DNA of 7,866 nucleotides from positions 1 through 7,866 of the forward strand of contig CAXQRU010000129.1 of assembly GCA_964226685.1 (NCBI GenBank), read 5' to 3'. Shown piece by piece: positions 1 through 5,802 of this stretch. The stretch is from CAXQRU01 sp964226685. Lineage in GTDB: Bacteria > Pseudomonadota > Gammaproteobacteria > Pseudomonadales > Cellvibrionaceae. A program made the translations under genes and the position numbers. The notes under the pieces were generated by a model that worked only from the letters and a program-made list of their open reading frames with translations, was not told the origin of the DNA and did not search any database. Each line of letters opens with the position of its first letter. Within the stretch, counting starts at the first letter, position 1.

Positions 1-49
1 ATCTACACCAGCTTATACACTCTTTCCCTACACGACGCTCTTCCGATCT
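1..49 (+). other. Illumina sequencing adapter left on the contig end (not genomic)
   Basis: These bases match the Illumina P5/i5-side adapter. Bases 1-8 (ATCTACAC) are the end of the P5 segment, bases 9-16 (CAGCTTAT) sit where the 8-base i5 index belongs, and bases 17-49 are the standard TruSeq read-1 primer site ending in CTCTTCCGATCT. Genomic sequence therefore starts at about base 50. The match rests on recall of the standard adapter sequence, but the 33-base primer site is unmistakable. The block should be trimmed and not interpreted as biology. Confidence 0.97.
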
Positions 50-109
50 GGTCAACCTTAAACCAAAGTGCTAATAATTTTTTAGATGACAGTGAATCTC
101 TATAGAAAC
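50..109. other. short flank downstream of recX, no gene visible
   Basis: About 60 AT-rich bases lie between the adapter and the recX stop codon. I see no hairpin with a T-tract that could end the recX transcript, and no coding sequence. In many gammaproteobacteria alaS follows recX, but too little sequence is present to say so here. Confidence 0.6.
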
Positions 110-577
110 TCAATTAAAACTGTGAGCTTCAATCCATAAATTCCATGCCTGATTAATTATATCTACGGGAAAGCCTCGTCCAGTCAAGTATCGAAAAGCC
201 TTAGATTTAACATCTAAATCTAAGTTAGCATTCATTCGATACTTTTTGTTTAAGGCGGCCAATGCTATTTGAAGCCAATCAACGGCTCCATGATTAACAT
301 ACTGATCTATCAATGTTTCAGAAATGCCGTGAACAAAAGATAATTCATTGATAGTTTTAATGGGGCCATAGAATTTATGCGATTGGGAACGCACATACAT
401 TTCAACAAAACGATCATCACTTTGATAGCCTTGTGCTGCTATTTGATTGACCACTTTTGATATTGTCGATTCAGGAACAGGGACCTTATTGAGCAACTTT
501 TGGATAAGCTCTTTTTTAGAATGCTCCCTTCGAGCAAGTAACCGAATCGCCCGCTCATTCACACTTTTATCAACCAT
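110..577 (-). CDS. recX: RecX, regulatory protein of RecA
   Basis: RecX binds RecA filaments on DNA and blocks their growth, which limits recombination and SOS induction. From the chosen start the protein is 155 residues, the usual size for the family in pseudomonads. It has the RecX pattern of three-helix modules: an N-terminal helix with RAIRLLARREHSKKELIQKL (about residues 9-28), then GYQSDDRFVEMYVRSQ (about 50-65), a YGPIKTINEL stretch, and a C-terminal KAFRYLTGRGFPVDIINQAW stretch. The ATG at 577 is preferred because AGGA (582-585) lies four bases before it. The in-frame GTG/ATG/ATG at 595, 592 and 589 would add six residues but have no Shine-Dalgarno sequence. The gene follows recA on the same strand but is separated by 432 bp and an intrinsic terminator, so expression probably comes from read-through, a local promoter, or both. 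Family assignment is firm; the start is moderately sure. Confidence 0.93.
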   Translation of the reverse strand: MVDKSVNERAIRLLARREHSKKELIQKLLNKVPVPESTISKVVNQIAAQGYQSDDRFVEMYVRSQSHKFYGPIKTINELSFVHGISETLIDQYVNHGAVDWLQIALAALNKKYRMNANLDLDVKSKAFRYLTGRGFPVDIINQAWNLWIEAHSFN

Positions 578-581
578 TTCT

Positions 582-585
582 TCCT
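582..585 (-). promoter_or_regulatory. ribosome binding site deciding the recX start
   Basis: On the minus strand AGGA (within CAGGAAGAA, 578-586) stands four bases before the ATG at 577. No comparable purine-rich motif precedes the GTG/ATG cluster at 589-595, where the upstream bases read TTTTATTGATGAC. This favours translation from 577. Confidence 0.55.
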
Positions 586-618
586 GCATCATCACGTCAT
601 CAATAAAATGAAAATAAT

Positions 619-624
619 TTTATA
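619..624 (-). promoter_or_regulatory. candidate -10 element of a recX promoter
   Basis: The minus strand reads TATAAA, five of six matches to the sigma-70 -10 consensus, about 42 bases before the recX ATG. No good -35 hexamer lies 15-18 bases upstream. That space is instead filled by the TTCGTWA repeats at 629-650, so any promoter here might depend on an activator or be weak. It lies downstream of the terminator at 701-727, where an independent recX promoter would be expected. Confidence 0.3.
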
Positions 625-628
625 GCCA

Positions 629-650
629 TTACGAAGTAACGAATTACGAA
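629..650 (-). repeat. three short direct repeats TTCGTWA upstream of recX
   Basis: Read on the minus strand, 650-629 holds TTCGTAA, TTCGTTA, a single C, then TTCGTAA. The three heptads are almost contiguous and end four bases before the candidate -10 element at 619-624. I do not recognise the motif as a known operator. It could be a protein-binding repeat or a chance feature of AT-rich DNA. Confidence 0.6.
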
Positions 651-700
651 ACTATGGAGACAGAAAAACCAAAAAATAAGTAATGATTTGATAAAACCTC

Positions 701-727
701 AAAAAAGCCAGCTCAAAAAGAGCTGGC
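701..727 (-). terminator. Rho-independent terminator between recA and recX
   Basis: On the minus strand GCCAGCTC (727-720) pairs perfectly with GAGCTGGC (714-707) across a five-base T loop. Six T residues follow directly (706-701). An 8-bp stem with five or six G-C pairs and an immediate T-tract is a textbook intrinsic terminator. It lies about 283 bases after the recA stop and 123 bases before the recX ATG, so it would end the recA transcript with a long 3' region and let only part of transcription reach recX, as described for recA-recX in E. coli. Confidence 0.9.
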
Positions 728-1009
728 ACAACACAACAGTCATTAATGGAGTTTCTAATTAAATCCAACATCTCACTACATGAGCCAAAAAAGCTCACGA
801 ATTTTCATAAAACAAGCCTCTAACGCTTGCTCATAAGCCAATTGCAATGCAGGCTCACAGGCTCCAATAACCTTACCACTTAACAAAAAGCTCAACGAGG
901 AGACGATAAATTACGACAATCTATCTACATCCCTGTAAGAAGCACAACATCCCAAAGACGCACTGCCTTCGCTCTCCAAAAGCTGCTGCCTATGCTACAT
1001 CTAGCGTGA
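728..1009 (-). other. recA 3' region: long untranslated stretch with hairpins, no recognised gene
   Basis: No gene of known family is visible between the recA stop and the terminator. On the minus strand it holds two notable hairpins. One is CAAGC/GCTTG (829-813) with a 7-base loop followed by TTTT. The other is a 7-bp stem, one pair being G-U, pairing 799-793 with 785-779. A tandem 8-base repeat CAGGCTCA/CAGGCTCC lies at 850-865. A reading frame of 44 sense codons is open at 776-910 but has no credible start. The stretch CCTCTAACGCTTGCTCA at 817-833 repeats 1678-1694 inside recA exactly. It most likely forms the 3' UTR of recA; a processed or separate small RNA is possible but unproven. Confidence 0.5.
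817..833. repeat. 17-base exact copy of a recA coding segment
   Basis: The bases 817-833 (CCTCTAACGCTTGCTCA) are identical to 1678-1694 within recA, in the same orientation. In recA they encode EQALE of the stretch GEQALEVADML. In the gap the same phase belongs to the open frame at 776-910. Identity stops abruptly on both sides. Confidence 0.85.
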
Positions 1010-2056
1010 CTACTCCACAGGCTCAGCCGCTACTTCCTCTGAAAAAGACGCTGCCGCGACAGAGGGGGAAGCACCCAGATACTCCGCCCTTATTTTGCCT
1101 TCCAACTCTTCGGCAATCGCTGGATTGTCTTTTAAGTACTGCACGGCATTACTCTTTCCTTGCCCAATCTTCGTCCCCTGATAGCTATACCAGGCACCAG
1201 CTTTATCTACCAAGCTCATCTTTACACCATAGTCGATCAATTCAGCTAATCGATTGATGCCCTCTCCATACATAATTTGAAATTCTGTTTGTTTAAACGG
1301 GGGCGCTACTTTATTTTTTACAACCTTTACGCGCGTTTCAGAACCCGTCACTTCGTCACCATCTTTTACAGAACCAATTCTACGAATATCTAGGCGCACT
1401 GAGGAATAAAACTTGAGAGCATTACCACCTGTTGTTGTTTCAGGGTTACCAAACATCACACCAATTTTCATACGAATCTGGTTAATGAAGATGGCCAAAC
1501 AATTTGCGTTTTTAATGTTACCAGTGATTTTTCTCAAAGCCTGAGACATCAATCTTGCTTGCAATCCGACGTGATGGTCGCCCATATCCCCTTCAATTTC
1601 AGCCTTTGGTGTTAGCGCCGCAACTGAGTCAACAACGAGCACATCAATGGCGCCTGAACGTACCAGCATATCAGCTACCTCTAACGCTTGCTCACCGGTG
1701 TCAGGCTGGGAAACGATCAAATCATCGACATTAACGCCCAGCTTTTCGGCGTACTCAGGGTCTAGGGCATGTTCTGCATCCACGAATGCACACACACCGC
1801 CTTTTTTTTGCGCCTCTGCAATCACTTGCAAAGTCAGTGTGGTTTTACCAGATGACTCTGGCCCATAAATTTCAACAATTCGACCTTTTGGTAACCCACC
1901 GATCCCAAGAGCAATATCCAAACCCAAAGAACCTGTAGAAATAGCGGGAATCTTTGTACGTGGCGAATCCCCCATACGCATAACAGTACCTTTACCAAAT
2001 TGTCTTTCAATTTGCCCCAACGCTGCCTGTAATGCCTTTTCTTTATTTGCGTCCAT
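1010..2056 (-). CDS. recA: RecA recombinase
   Basis: RecA forms ATP-dependent filaments on single-stranded DNA, carries out homology search and strand exchange, and as a coprotease triggers LexA self-cleavage. The protein is 348 residues, typical for the family. Visible features are the N-terminal polymerisation helix (KEKALQAALGQIERQFGKG, residues 5-23), Walker A GPESSGKTT (65-73), the catalytic glutamate in FVDAEHALDP (E95), the Walker B strand VLVVDS, the L2 DNA-binding loop with GVMFGNPETTTGGNALKFY, and an acidic, Ala-rich C-terminal tail. The true start is the ATG at 2056: AAAGGGG (2063-2069) ends six bases before it. The in-frame TTG at 2062 would directly abut that motif and cannot use it. 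A LexA box and promoter lie upstream, between recA and pncC, and an intrinsic terminator lies about 283 bases downstream. Confidence 0.99.
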   Translation of the reverse strand: MDANKEKALQAALGQIERQFGKGTVMRMGDSPRTKIPAISTGSLGLDIALGIGGLPKGRIVEIYGPESSGKTTLTLQVIAEAQKKGGVCAFVDAEHALDPEYAEKLGVNVDDLIVSQPDTGEQALEVADMLVRSGAIDVLVVDSVAALTPKAEIEGDMGDHHVGLQARLMSQALRKITGNIKNANCLAIFINQIRMKIGVMFGNPETTTGGNALKFYSSVRLDIRRIGSVKDGDEVTGSETRVKVVKNKVAPPFKQTEFQIMYGEGINRLAELIDYGVKMSLVDKAGAWYSYQGTKIGQGKSNAVQYLKDNPAIAEELEGKIRAEYLGASPSVAAASFSEEVAAEPVE

Positions 2057-2062
2057 ATTCAA

Positions 2063-2069
2063 CCCCTTT
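2063..2069 (-). promoter_or_regulatory. ribosome binding site deciding the recA start
   Basis: The minus strand reads AAAGGGG followed by six bases and then ATG at 2056. The strong motif with good spacing rules out the in-frame TTG at 2062 as the main start. Confidence 0.85.
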
Positions 2070-2097
2070 AGTCATCGCTTATGAATGTTATGAAACG

Positions 2098-2125
2098 AGT
2101 ATAAACCATATTACTGTATTTACAA
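2098..2125 (-). promoter_or_regulatory. recA promoter (sigma-70 type)
   Basis: On the minus strand TTGTAA (2125-2120, four of six matches) and TATACT (2103-2098, five of six) are separated by 16 bases. The -35 element lies inside the LexA box at 2114-2129, so bound LexA would block RNA polymerase, the usual arrangement for SOS genes. Transcription would start near 2091, giving a leader of about 35 bases. An alternative -10, TAATAT at 2113-2108, has no good partner. Confidence 0.65.
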
Positions 2126-2129
2126 ACAG
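2114..2129 (-). promoter_or_regulatory. LexA operator (SOS box) of recA
   Basis: The 16 bases fit the gammaproteobacterial LexA consensus CTGT-N8-ACAG exactly, with an AT-rich centre and flanking A and T that extend the dyad (ACTGT...ACAGT). It overlaps the candidate -35 element of recA. A further CTGTAT half-site on the minus strand (2143-2138) lies in the last codons of pncC. LexA repression of recA is established in this class; the binding here is inferred from the motif. Confidence 0.92.
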
Positions 2130-2135
2130 TTATTT

Positions 2136-2645
2136 TTATACAGTAGTTTTATCGTTGAGAGTGGCTTGAAGATAGCTCAAGCCCTCTTCCAATGCGAACT
2201 TTATCGCTTGTTGGCGCACAGCTTGCCGATCACCCTGGAAATAACAACGTGTTACCTTGGGCTCGCAATGATCTATAGCCCAACAAAACCAAACGGTGCC
2301 CACCGGTTTTTCGGGGCTGCCACCGCCAGGGCCTGCTATCCCTGTCACAGCAATCGCCATTTGTGCTTGCGCTGCCCGCAAGGCTCCTTGAGCCATGGCT
2401 ACAACCACCGCCTCACTCACAGCTCCAAACTGTTGAAATAAGGCTTCAGGTACCTGCAAGCAATGTATTTTTGCTTCATTGCTGTATGTGACATAACCGT
2501 GTCCAAACCACTGGGACGCCCCCTCTATATCCGTTACTGCCTGAGCAATACCTCCGCCCGTACAAGATTCCGCCAGAGCAAGCATCCAACGCTGGGCTGT
2601 GAGCAGCTCCCCTAAACGTCGACTCAAAGACTGTGTATCACTCAA
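2136..2645 (-). CDS. pncC: Nicotinamide-nucleotide amidohydrolase PncC (CinA C-terminal family)
   Basis: PncC deamidates nicotinamide mononucleotide (NMN) to nicotinate mononucleotide. This recycles into NAD synthesis the NMN released by NAD-dependent DNA ligase. The protein is 169 residues and consists only of the CinA C-terminal domain, like E. coli PncC and unlike full-length CinA, which adds an N-terminal MoCF-like domain. Conserved motifs are AESCTGG (25-31, catalytic Ser27), GYVTYSNEAK (50-59, with the conserved Lys59) and GIAGPGGGSPEKPVGTVWF (102-120). The start is a TTG at 2645, supported by AGAGG (2658-2654) eight bases upstream. The next in-frame ATG, at Met21, would remove the first helix and leave too short a protein. 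The gene sits 73 bp upstream of recA on the same strand and divergently from mutS. It is annotated as cinA in many pseudomonad genomes. Confidence 0.95.
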   Translation of the reverse strand: MSDTQSLSRRLGELLTAQRWMLALAESCTGGGIAQAVTDIEGASQWFGHGYVTYSNEAKIHCLQVPEALFQQFGAVSEAVVVAMAQGALRAAQAQMAIAVTGIAGPGGGSPEKPVGTVWFCWAIDHCEPKVTRCYFQGDRQAVRQQAIKFALEEGLSYLQATLNDKTTV

Positions 2646-2653
2646 ATGCCCAA

Positions 2654-2658
2654 CCTCT
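2654..2658 (-). promoter_or_regulatory. ribosome binding site supporting the TTG start of pncC
   Basis: AGAGG on the minus strand is eight bases from the TTG at 2645. No in-frame ATG or GTG of suitable length is nearby, so this site is the main argument for the rare start codon. Confidence 0.6.
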
Positions 2659-2659
2659 A

Positions 2660-2674
2660 ATGATAAAAAATCAT
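2660..2674. repeat. small inverted repeat in the pncC-mutS divergent region
   Basis: ATGAT (2660-2664) and ATCAT (2670-2674) form a perfect 5-bp dyad around five A residues. It overlaps the candidate -10 of pncC (2673-2678) and could be an operator half-pair or simply chance in AT-rich DNA. Confidence 0.35.
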
Positions 2675-2678
2675 CATA
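2673..2678 (-). promoter_or_regulatory. candidate -10 element of pncC
   Basis: The minus strand reads TATGAT, five of six matches to the -10 consensus, about 28 bases before the TTG start. No convincing -35 hexamer lies 16-18 bases upstream, so the promoter is tentative. Confidence 0.3.
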
Positions 2679-2735
2679 CTATCGACCAAATAGCCCAAGC
2701 TCAACAGGAGAATATTCATGATGTGAAAATTACAG

Positions 2736-2741
2736 TAGAAT
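2736..2741 (+). promoter_or_regulatory. candidate -10 element of mutS
   Basis: TAGAAT matches the -10 consensus in five of six positions and lies 27 bases before the mutS ATG, which would give a leader of about 20 bases. The -35 region (around 2712-2719) is poor. No LexA box is present here. Confidence 0.35.
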
Positions 2742-2768
2742 ACCGCGAGATTTTAATAAGAGGCGGCC

Positions 2769-5348
2769 ATGAGCGTAACCAACATCCAATCTCACACCCC
2801 AATGATGCAACAATATCTACGAATCAAGTCAGAGCACCCCAATGATCTGGTTTTTTATCGAATGGGTGATTTTTATGAGCTATTTTTTGATGATGCAAAA
2901 CGCGCCTCTGAAATCCTAGACTTAACGTTAACCGCCAGAGGTAAGTCTAATGGTGAGCCAATACCTATGGCTGGCATACCATTCCATGCAGCGGATGGCT
3001 ATTTAGCCACATTAGTCAAATCAGGTCTTTCGGTTGCCATTTGCGAACAAATAGGTGACCCCAACACAAGCAAAGGGCCAGTTGAGCGCAAAGTCGTCAG
3101 GGTTATCACACCAGGCACCGTGACCGATGAAGCGCTGCTAGATGCGAATAGAGATAATTTATTATTGGCAATATACAGCCAAGATCATGAGCATTTTGGT
3201 TTAGCACATATCAATATGAGCAGTGGCTACTTTGGCGTTTTCGAAGTGAAATCCAAGGAAGCACTGATTACTGAAATTGAGCGATTAAAACCCGTTGAGA
3301 TCTTATTTAATGAGCAGCTAGAGGCTCAAAACCTACCTTTCCCCAAAAGCTCCAGCGCAAAGTCAAGACCCGAGTGGGAGTTCGACCAAGATAGCGCTAC
3401 GGCGCTCTTATGCAAACAATTCGCCACTCACGATTTACAAGCATTCGATTGTCAAGATAGCCCACTGGCCGTGATAGCAGCGGGTTGCGCACTGGGCTTT
3501 ATTAAGGAAACGCAACGCTGCCAGCTACCACATGTCAAACGCTTGTATAAGGAAAACCATAACGACAGCGTGACCTTAGATGTCGCCACCCGGCGCAATC
3601 TGGAGCTGGACACCAACTTGGCAGGTCTTGAAAGCAATACTCTATTTTCCGTAATCAACAGAACCTCCACCCCTATGGGTTCGCGTTTACTACGCCGCTG
3701 GTTGCACAGGCCCTTGGCTCATATGGAAACGCTCATAGAGCGACAAGATGCACTAACTAGCCTACTCTCACAATATCGCTTTGAAATCATCGAGCAACAA
3801 CTCAAACACATCAGTGATTTAGAACGCATCTTAGCTCGGGTGGCACTCGGCTCAGCGAGACCTAGAGATCTTTCGCGCTTATGTAGCTCGCTGGCAATTT
3901 ATCCCAGCCTAAAGGAAGCTCTCTCACAGCACGATGCATATAAACTCAAACAATTAAGCGGCTCATTGGGTGACTTCTCCGAAACCGTTGAGCTATTGGA
4001 TAAAGCATTGGTTGAAAACCCTCCTATGGTCATACGAGATGGCGGAGTGATCAATGAAGGCTATGATAGTGAGCTGGATGAGTTGAGAGCGATCAGCACC
4101 AATGCCGGGCAATTTTTGATTGACTTGGAACAACAAGAGCGCCAAAAAACAGGGATCAATACGCTAAAAGTTGGCTACAACCGTGTCCACGGATATTTTA
4201 TTGAAATTAGCCGAGCCATGTCTGCCAAAGCGCCCGCACAATACATTAGGCGGCAAACCTTAAAAAATGCTGAGCGTTTTATTACTCCAGAACTCAAAGA
4301 GTTTGAAGACAAGGCATTATCCGCCAAGAGTCGAGCCCTTGCACGAGAAAAGCTACTCTACGAAGAGCTTATCGCTCGCCTCCAAGATGTCCTTTGGCCT
4401 TTGCAGCAATCAGCCAACGCTCTTGCAGAGCTGGATGTGCTTACTTGTTTAGCAGCATCTGCTGATGCTCTGAACTTTTGTAAACCAGAGCTCAAAACCG
4501 AGCCAATCATAAACATCGAACAAGGTCGCCACCCCGTAGTTGAAAGCGTCATAGAAGCGGCGTTTATACCCAACGATGTTACCCTATCGAAAGATGAGCA
4601 CATGCTGATCATCACCGGCCCCAATATGGGCGGCAAATCAACATATATGCGTCAGATAGCGCTCATTACCTTACTAGCACATATCGGTAGCTATGTTCCT
4701 GCAAGCAAGGCAACCATCGGCCTGGTCGATCGAATTTTCACTCGCATAGGCTCTTCCGATGATTTGGCTGGTGGTCGCTCCACATTTATGGTTGAGATGA
4801 CCGAAACGGCCACCATCATCCGCAATGCCACTCATCGTAGTCTCGTCCTGATGGACGAAATTGGCCGTGGCACCAGTACTTTTGATGGTTTATCTCTAGC
4901 ATGGGCTTGTGCTGAACACCTAGCCAGCCAAATTAAGGCTCTTTGCCTTTTTGCAACACACTATTTTGAAATCACTCAGCTGCCCGAACAACAATCCGGG
5001 TGTGCAAATTTTCACCTAACCGCAACAAAGCACCAAGATAAAATCGTCTTTTTACACAAAGTACAACCTGGCCCTGCTAGTCAAAGCTATGGGCTTGAAG
5101 TGGCCAAACTTGCTGGAATTCCAGAGGATGTGATTGTCGCAGCCAGACACCAACTTGCGCTGCTAGAGCAACACAATCACGAACTCTCAAGCTCGCAAGG
5201 CGTTTCAGCAGAGCCAAAACAACCCACACAGGCAGATCTCTTCCAAATGGAACACCCTGTGGTATCGAAGTTACATACCATCGACCCAAACAATTTAACG
5301 CCCAAAGCTGCCTTAGATTTGATCTTTGACTTAAAAAAGCTATCCTAA
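2769..5348 (+). CDS. mutS: DNA mismatch repair protein MutS
   Basis: MutS recognises base mismatches and small loops in newly replicated DNA and recruits MutL. The protein is 859 residues, close to E. coli MutS (853). Domains in order are: mismatch-binding domain I with the GDFYELF motif (33-39; Phe35 stacks on the mismatch and Glu37 contacts it), connector (~115-265), lever and clamp (~265-570), ATPase, and a C-terminal helical region. ATPase landmarks are Walker A GPNMGGKST (617-625), Walker B LVLMDE with Asp696 and Glu697 followed by GRGTSTFDG, and the ATHYFE histidine loop (His731). QADLF (821-825) fits the beta-clamp-binding consensus QxxLF, and the extreme C-terminus resembles the E. 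coli tetramerisation segment. AAGAGG (2758-2763) stands five bases before the ATG. It is transcribed divergently from pncC and in the same direction as fdxA. No frame damage is seen. Confidence 0.99.
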   Translation: MSVTNIQSHTPMMQQYLRIKSEHPNDLVFYRMGDFYELFFDDAKRASEILDLTLTARGKSNGEPIPMAGIPFHAADGYLATLVKSGLSVAICEQIGDPNTSKGPVERKVVRVITPGTVTDEALLDANRDNLLLAIYSQDHEHFGLAHINMSSGYFGVFEVKSKEALITEIERLKPVEILFNEQLEAQNLPFPKSSSAKSRPEWEFDQDSATALLCKQFATHDLQAFDCQDSPLAVIAAGCALGFIKETQRCQLPHVKRLYKENHNDSVTLDVATRRNLELDTNLAGLESNTLFSVINRTSTPMGSRLLRRWLHRPLAHMETLIERQDALTSLLSQYRFEIIEQQLKHISDLERILARVALGSARPRDLSRLCSSLAIYPSLKEALSQHDAYKLKQLSGSLGDFSETVELLDKALVENPPMVIRDGGVINEGYDSELDELRAISTNAGQFLIDLEQQERQKTGINTLKVGYNRVHGYFIEISRAMSAKAPAQYIRRQTLKNAERFITPELKEFEDKALSAKSRALAREKLLYEELIARLQDVLWPLQQSANALAELDVLTCLAASADALNFCKPELKTEPIINIEQGRHPVVESVIEAAFIPNDVTLSKDEHMLIITGPNMGGKSTYMRQIALITLLAHIGSYVPASKATIGLVDRIFTRIGSSDDLAGGRSTFMVEMTETATIIRNATHRSLVLMDEIGRGTSTFDGLSLAWACAEHLASQIKALCLFATHYFEITQLPEQQSGCANFHLTATKHQDKIVFLHKVQPGPASQSYGLEVAKLAGIPEDVIVAARHQLALLEQHNHELSSSQGVSAEPKQPTQADLFQMEHPVVSKLHTIDPNNLTPKAALDLIFDLKKLS

Positions 5349-5437
5349 GAGTTTAAAAGTCTCCTTATTGGCTGCTTTTCTTAGGCTTATCGATATTCTC
5401 TATCGAAAAGGGGGGTCGTTTTTTTGAAAAAAAATGA

Positions 5438-5443
5438 TACACT
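5438..5443 (+). promoter_or_regulatory. candidate -10 element of fdxA
   Basis: TACACT matches the -10 consensus in four of six positions and lies 29 bases before the fdxA ATG, just after the T7-G-A8 tract. The -35 position falls in GTCGTT, a poor match. The A-tract could favour bending and compensate for this. Weak call. Confidence 0.25.
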
Positions 5444-5460
5444 GCGCGAAAATTATTGAC

Positions 5461-5464
5461 GGAG
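5461..5464 (+). promoter_or_regulatory. ribosome binding site deciding the fdxA start
   Basis: GGAG stands eight bases before the ATG at 5473. The in-frame ATG at 5434 lies inside the A-tract without a Shine-Dalgarno motif, and its 13 extra residues have no counterpart in the FdxA family. Confidence 0.8.
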
Positions 5465-5472
5465 TTTACACC

Positions 5473-5796
5473 ATGACCTTTGTTGTTGGAGACAATTGCA
5501 TAAAATGCAAACACACCGACTGTGTTGAAGTATGTCCAGTAGACTGCTTCTATGAAGGGCCCAATTTCTTAGTCATCCACCCCGACGAGTGCATAGACTG
5601 CGCCCTTTGCGAACCAGAATGTCCAGTGGATGCTATCTTTTCTGAAGATGAGTTGCCAGAAGATCAACAAGTGTTCTTGGAGCTTAATGCTGAATTAGCT
5701 GAAGTGTGGCCCAACATTACTGAGAAAAAAGATGCCCTCGACGATGCTGAGGAGTGGGATGGAGTAGAAAATAAACTACAATATCTTGAGCGCTAA
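5473..5796 (+). CDS. fdxA: Seven-iron ferredoxin FdxA ([3Fe-4S][4Fe-4S])
   Basis: FdxA is a small cytoplasmic electron carrier of the Azotobacter ferredoxin I type. The protein is 107 residues, the family length, and its sequence is close to ferredoxin I as I recall it. Numbering from Met1 and mapping from the Azotobacter structure, Cys9, Cys17 and Cys50 ligate the [3Fe-4S] cluster, and Cys21, Cys40, Cys43 and Cys46 ligate the [4Fe-4S] cluster. The extra Cys12 and Cys25 of the family are also present. The C-terminal half (LNAELAEVWPNITEKKD, then an acidic stretch) is the long tail that separates this type from short clostridial ferredoxins. The partner enzyme is not clear from the context; placement between mutS and rpoS is conserved in pseudomonads. 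A symmetric stem-loop begins seven bases after the stop codon. Confidence 0.98.
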   Translation: MTFVVGDNCIKCKHTDCVEVCPVDCFYEGPNFLVIHPDECIDCALCEPECPVDAIFSEDELPEDQQVFLELNAELAEVWPNITEKKDALDDAEEWDGVENKLQYLER

Positions 5797-5802
5797 AATC
5801 AC

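Larger units (their letters stand above)
5349..5472 (+). other. mutS-fdxA intergenic region with inverted repeats and homopolymer block
   Basis: The region holds CCTAAGA (5344-5350) facing TCTTAGG (5379-5385), a 7-bp dyad with a wide loop that starts within the last mutS codons, and the compact hairpin TCGATA/TATCGA (5390-5395, 5401-5406; 5-base loop). These are followed by a striking run of six G (5410-5415), seven T (5419-5425) and eight A (5427-5434). The small hairpin is 12 bases from the T run, so it is not a classical terminator. A tentative -10 for fdxA, TACACT (5438-5443), has no good -35. Confidence 0.5.

Noticed and set aside
728..1009. RsmZ/CsrB-type small RNA in the recA downstream gap
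   Set aside because: About five GGA triplets occur on the minus strand, but only one fits ANGGA and they are not clearly in hairpin loops, so the pattern is too weak.
1006..1257. An 83-codon plus-strand frame antisense to the end of recA
   Set aside because: It is low-complexity Pro/Leu/Ser-rich, lies opposite strongly conserved recA codons, and has no recognisable domain. It is a shadow frame.
2633..2845. A 70-codon plus-strand frame crossing from the pncC start into mutS
   Set aside because: It begins with GTG, has no Shine-Dalgarno sequence, overlaps both real genes in other frames, and its later part only reads mutS out of frame.
5434..5472. Upstream ATG giving FdxA 13 extra residues
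   Set aside because: It lies in the A-tract with no ribosome binding site, and the family starts at the ATG at 5473, which has GGAG at good spacing.
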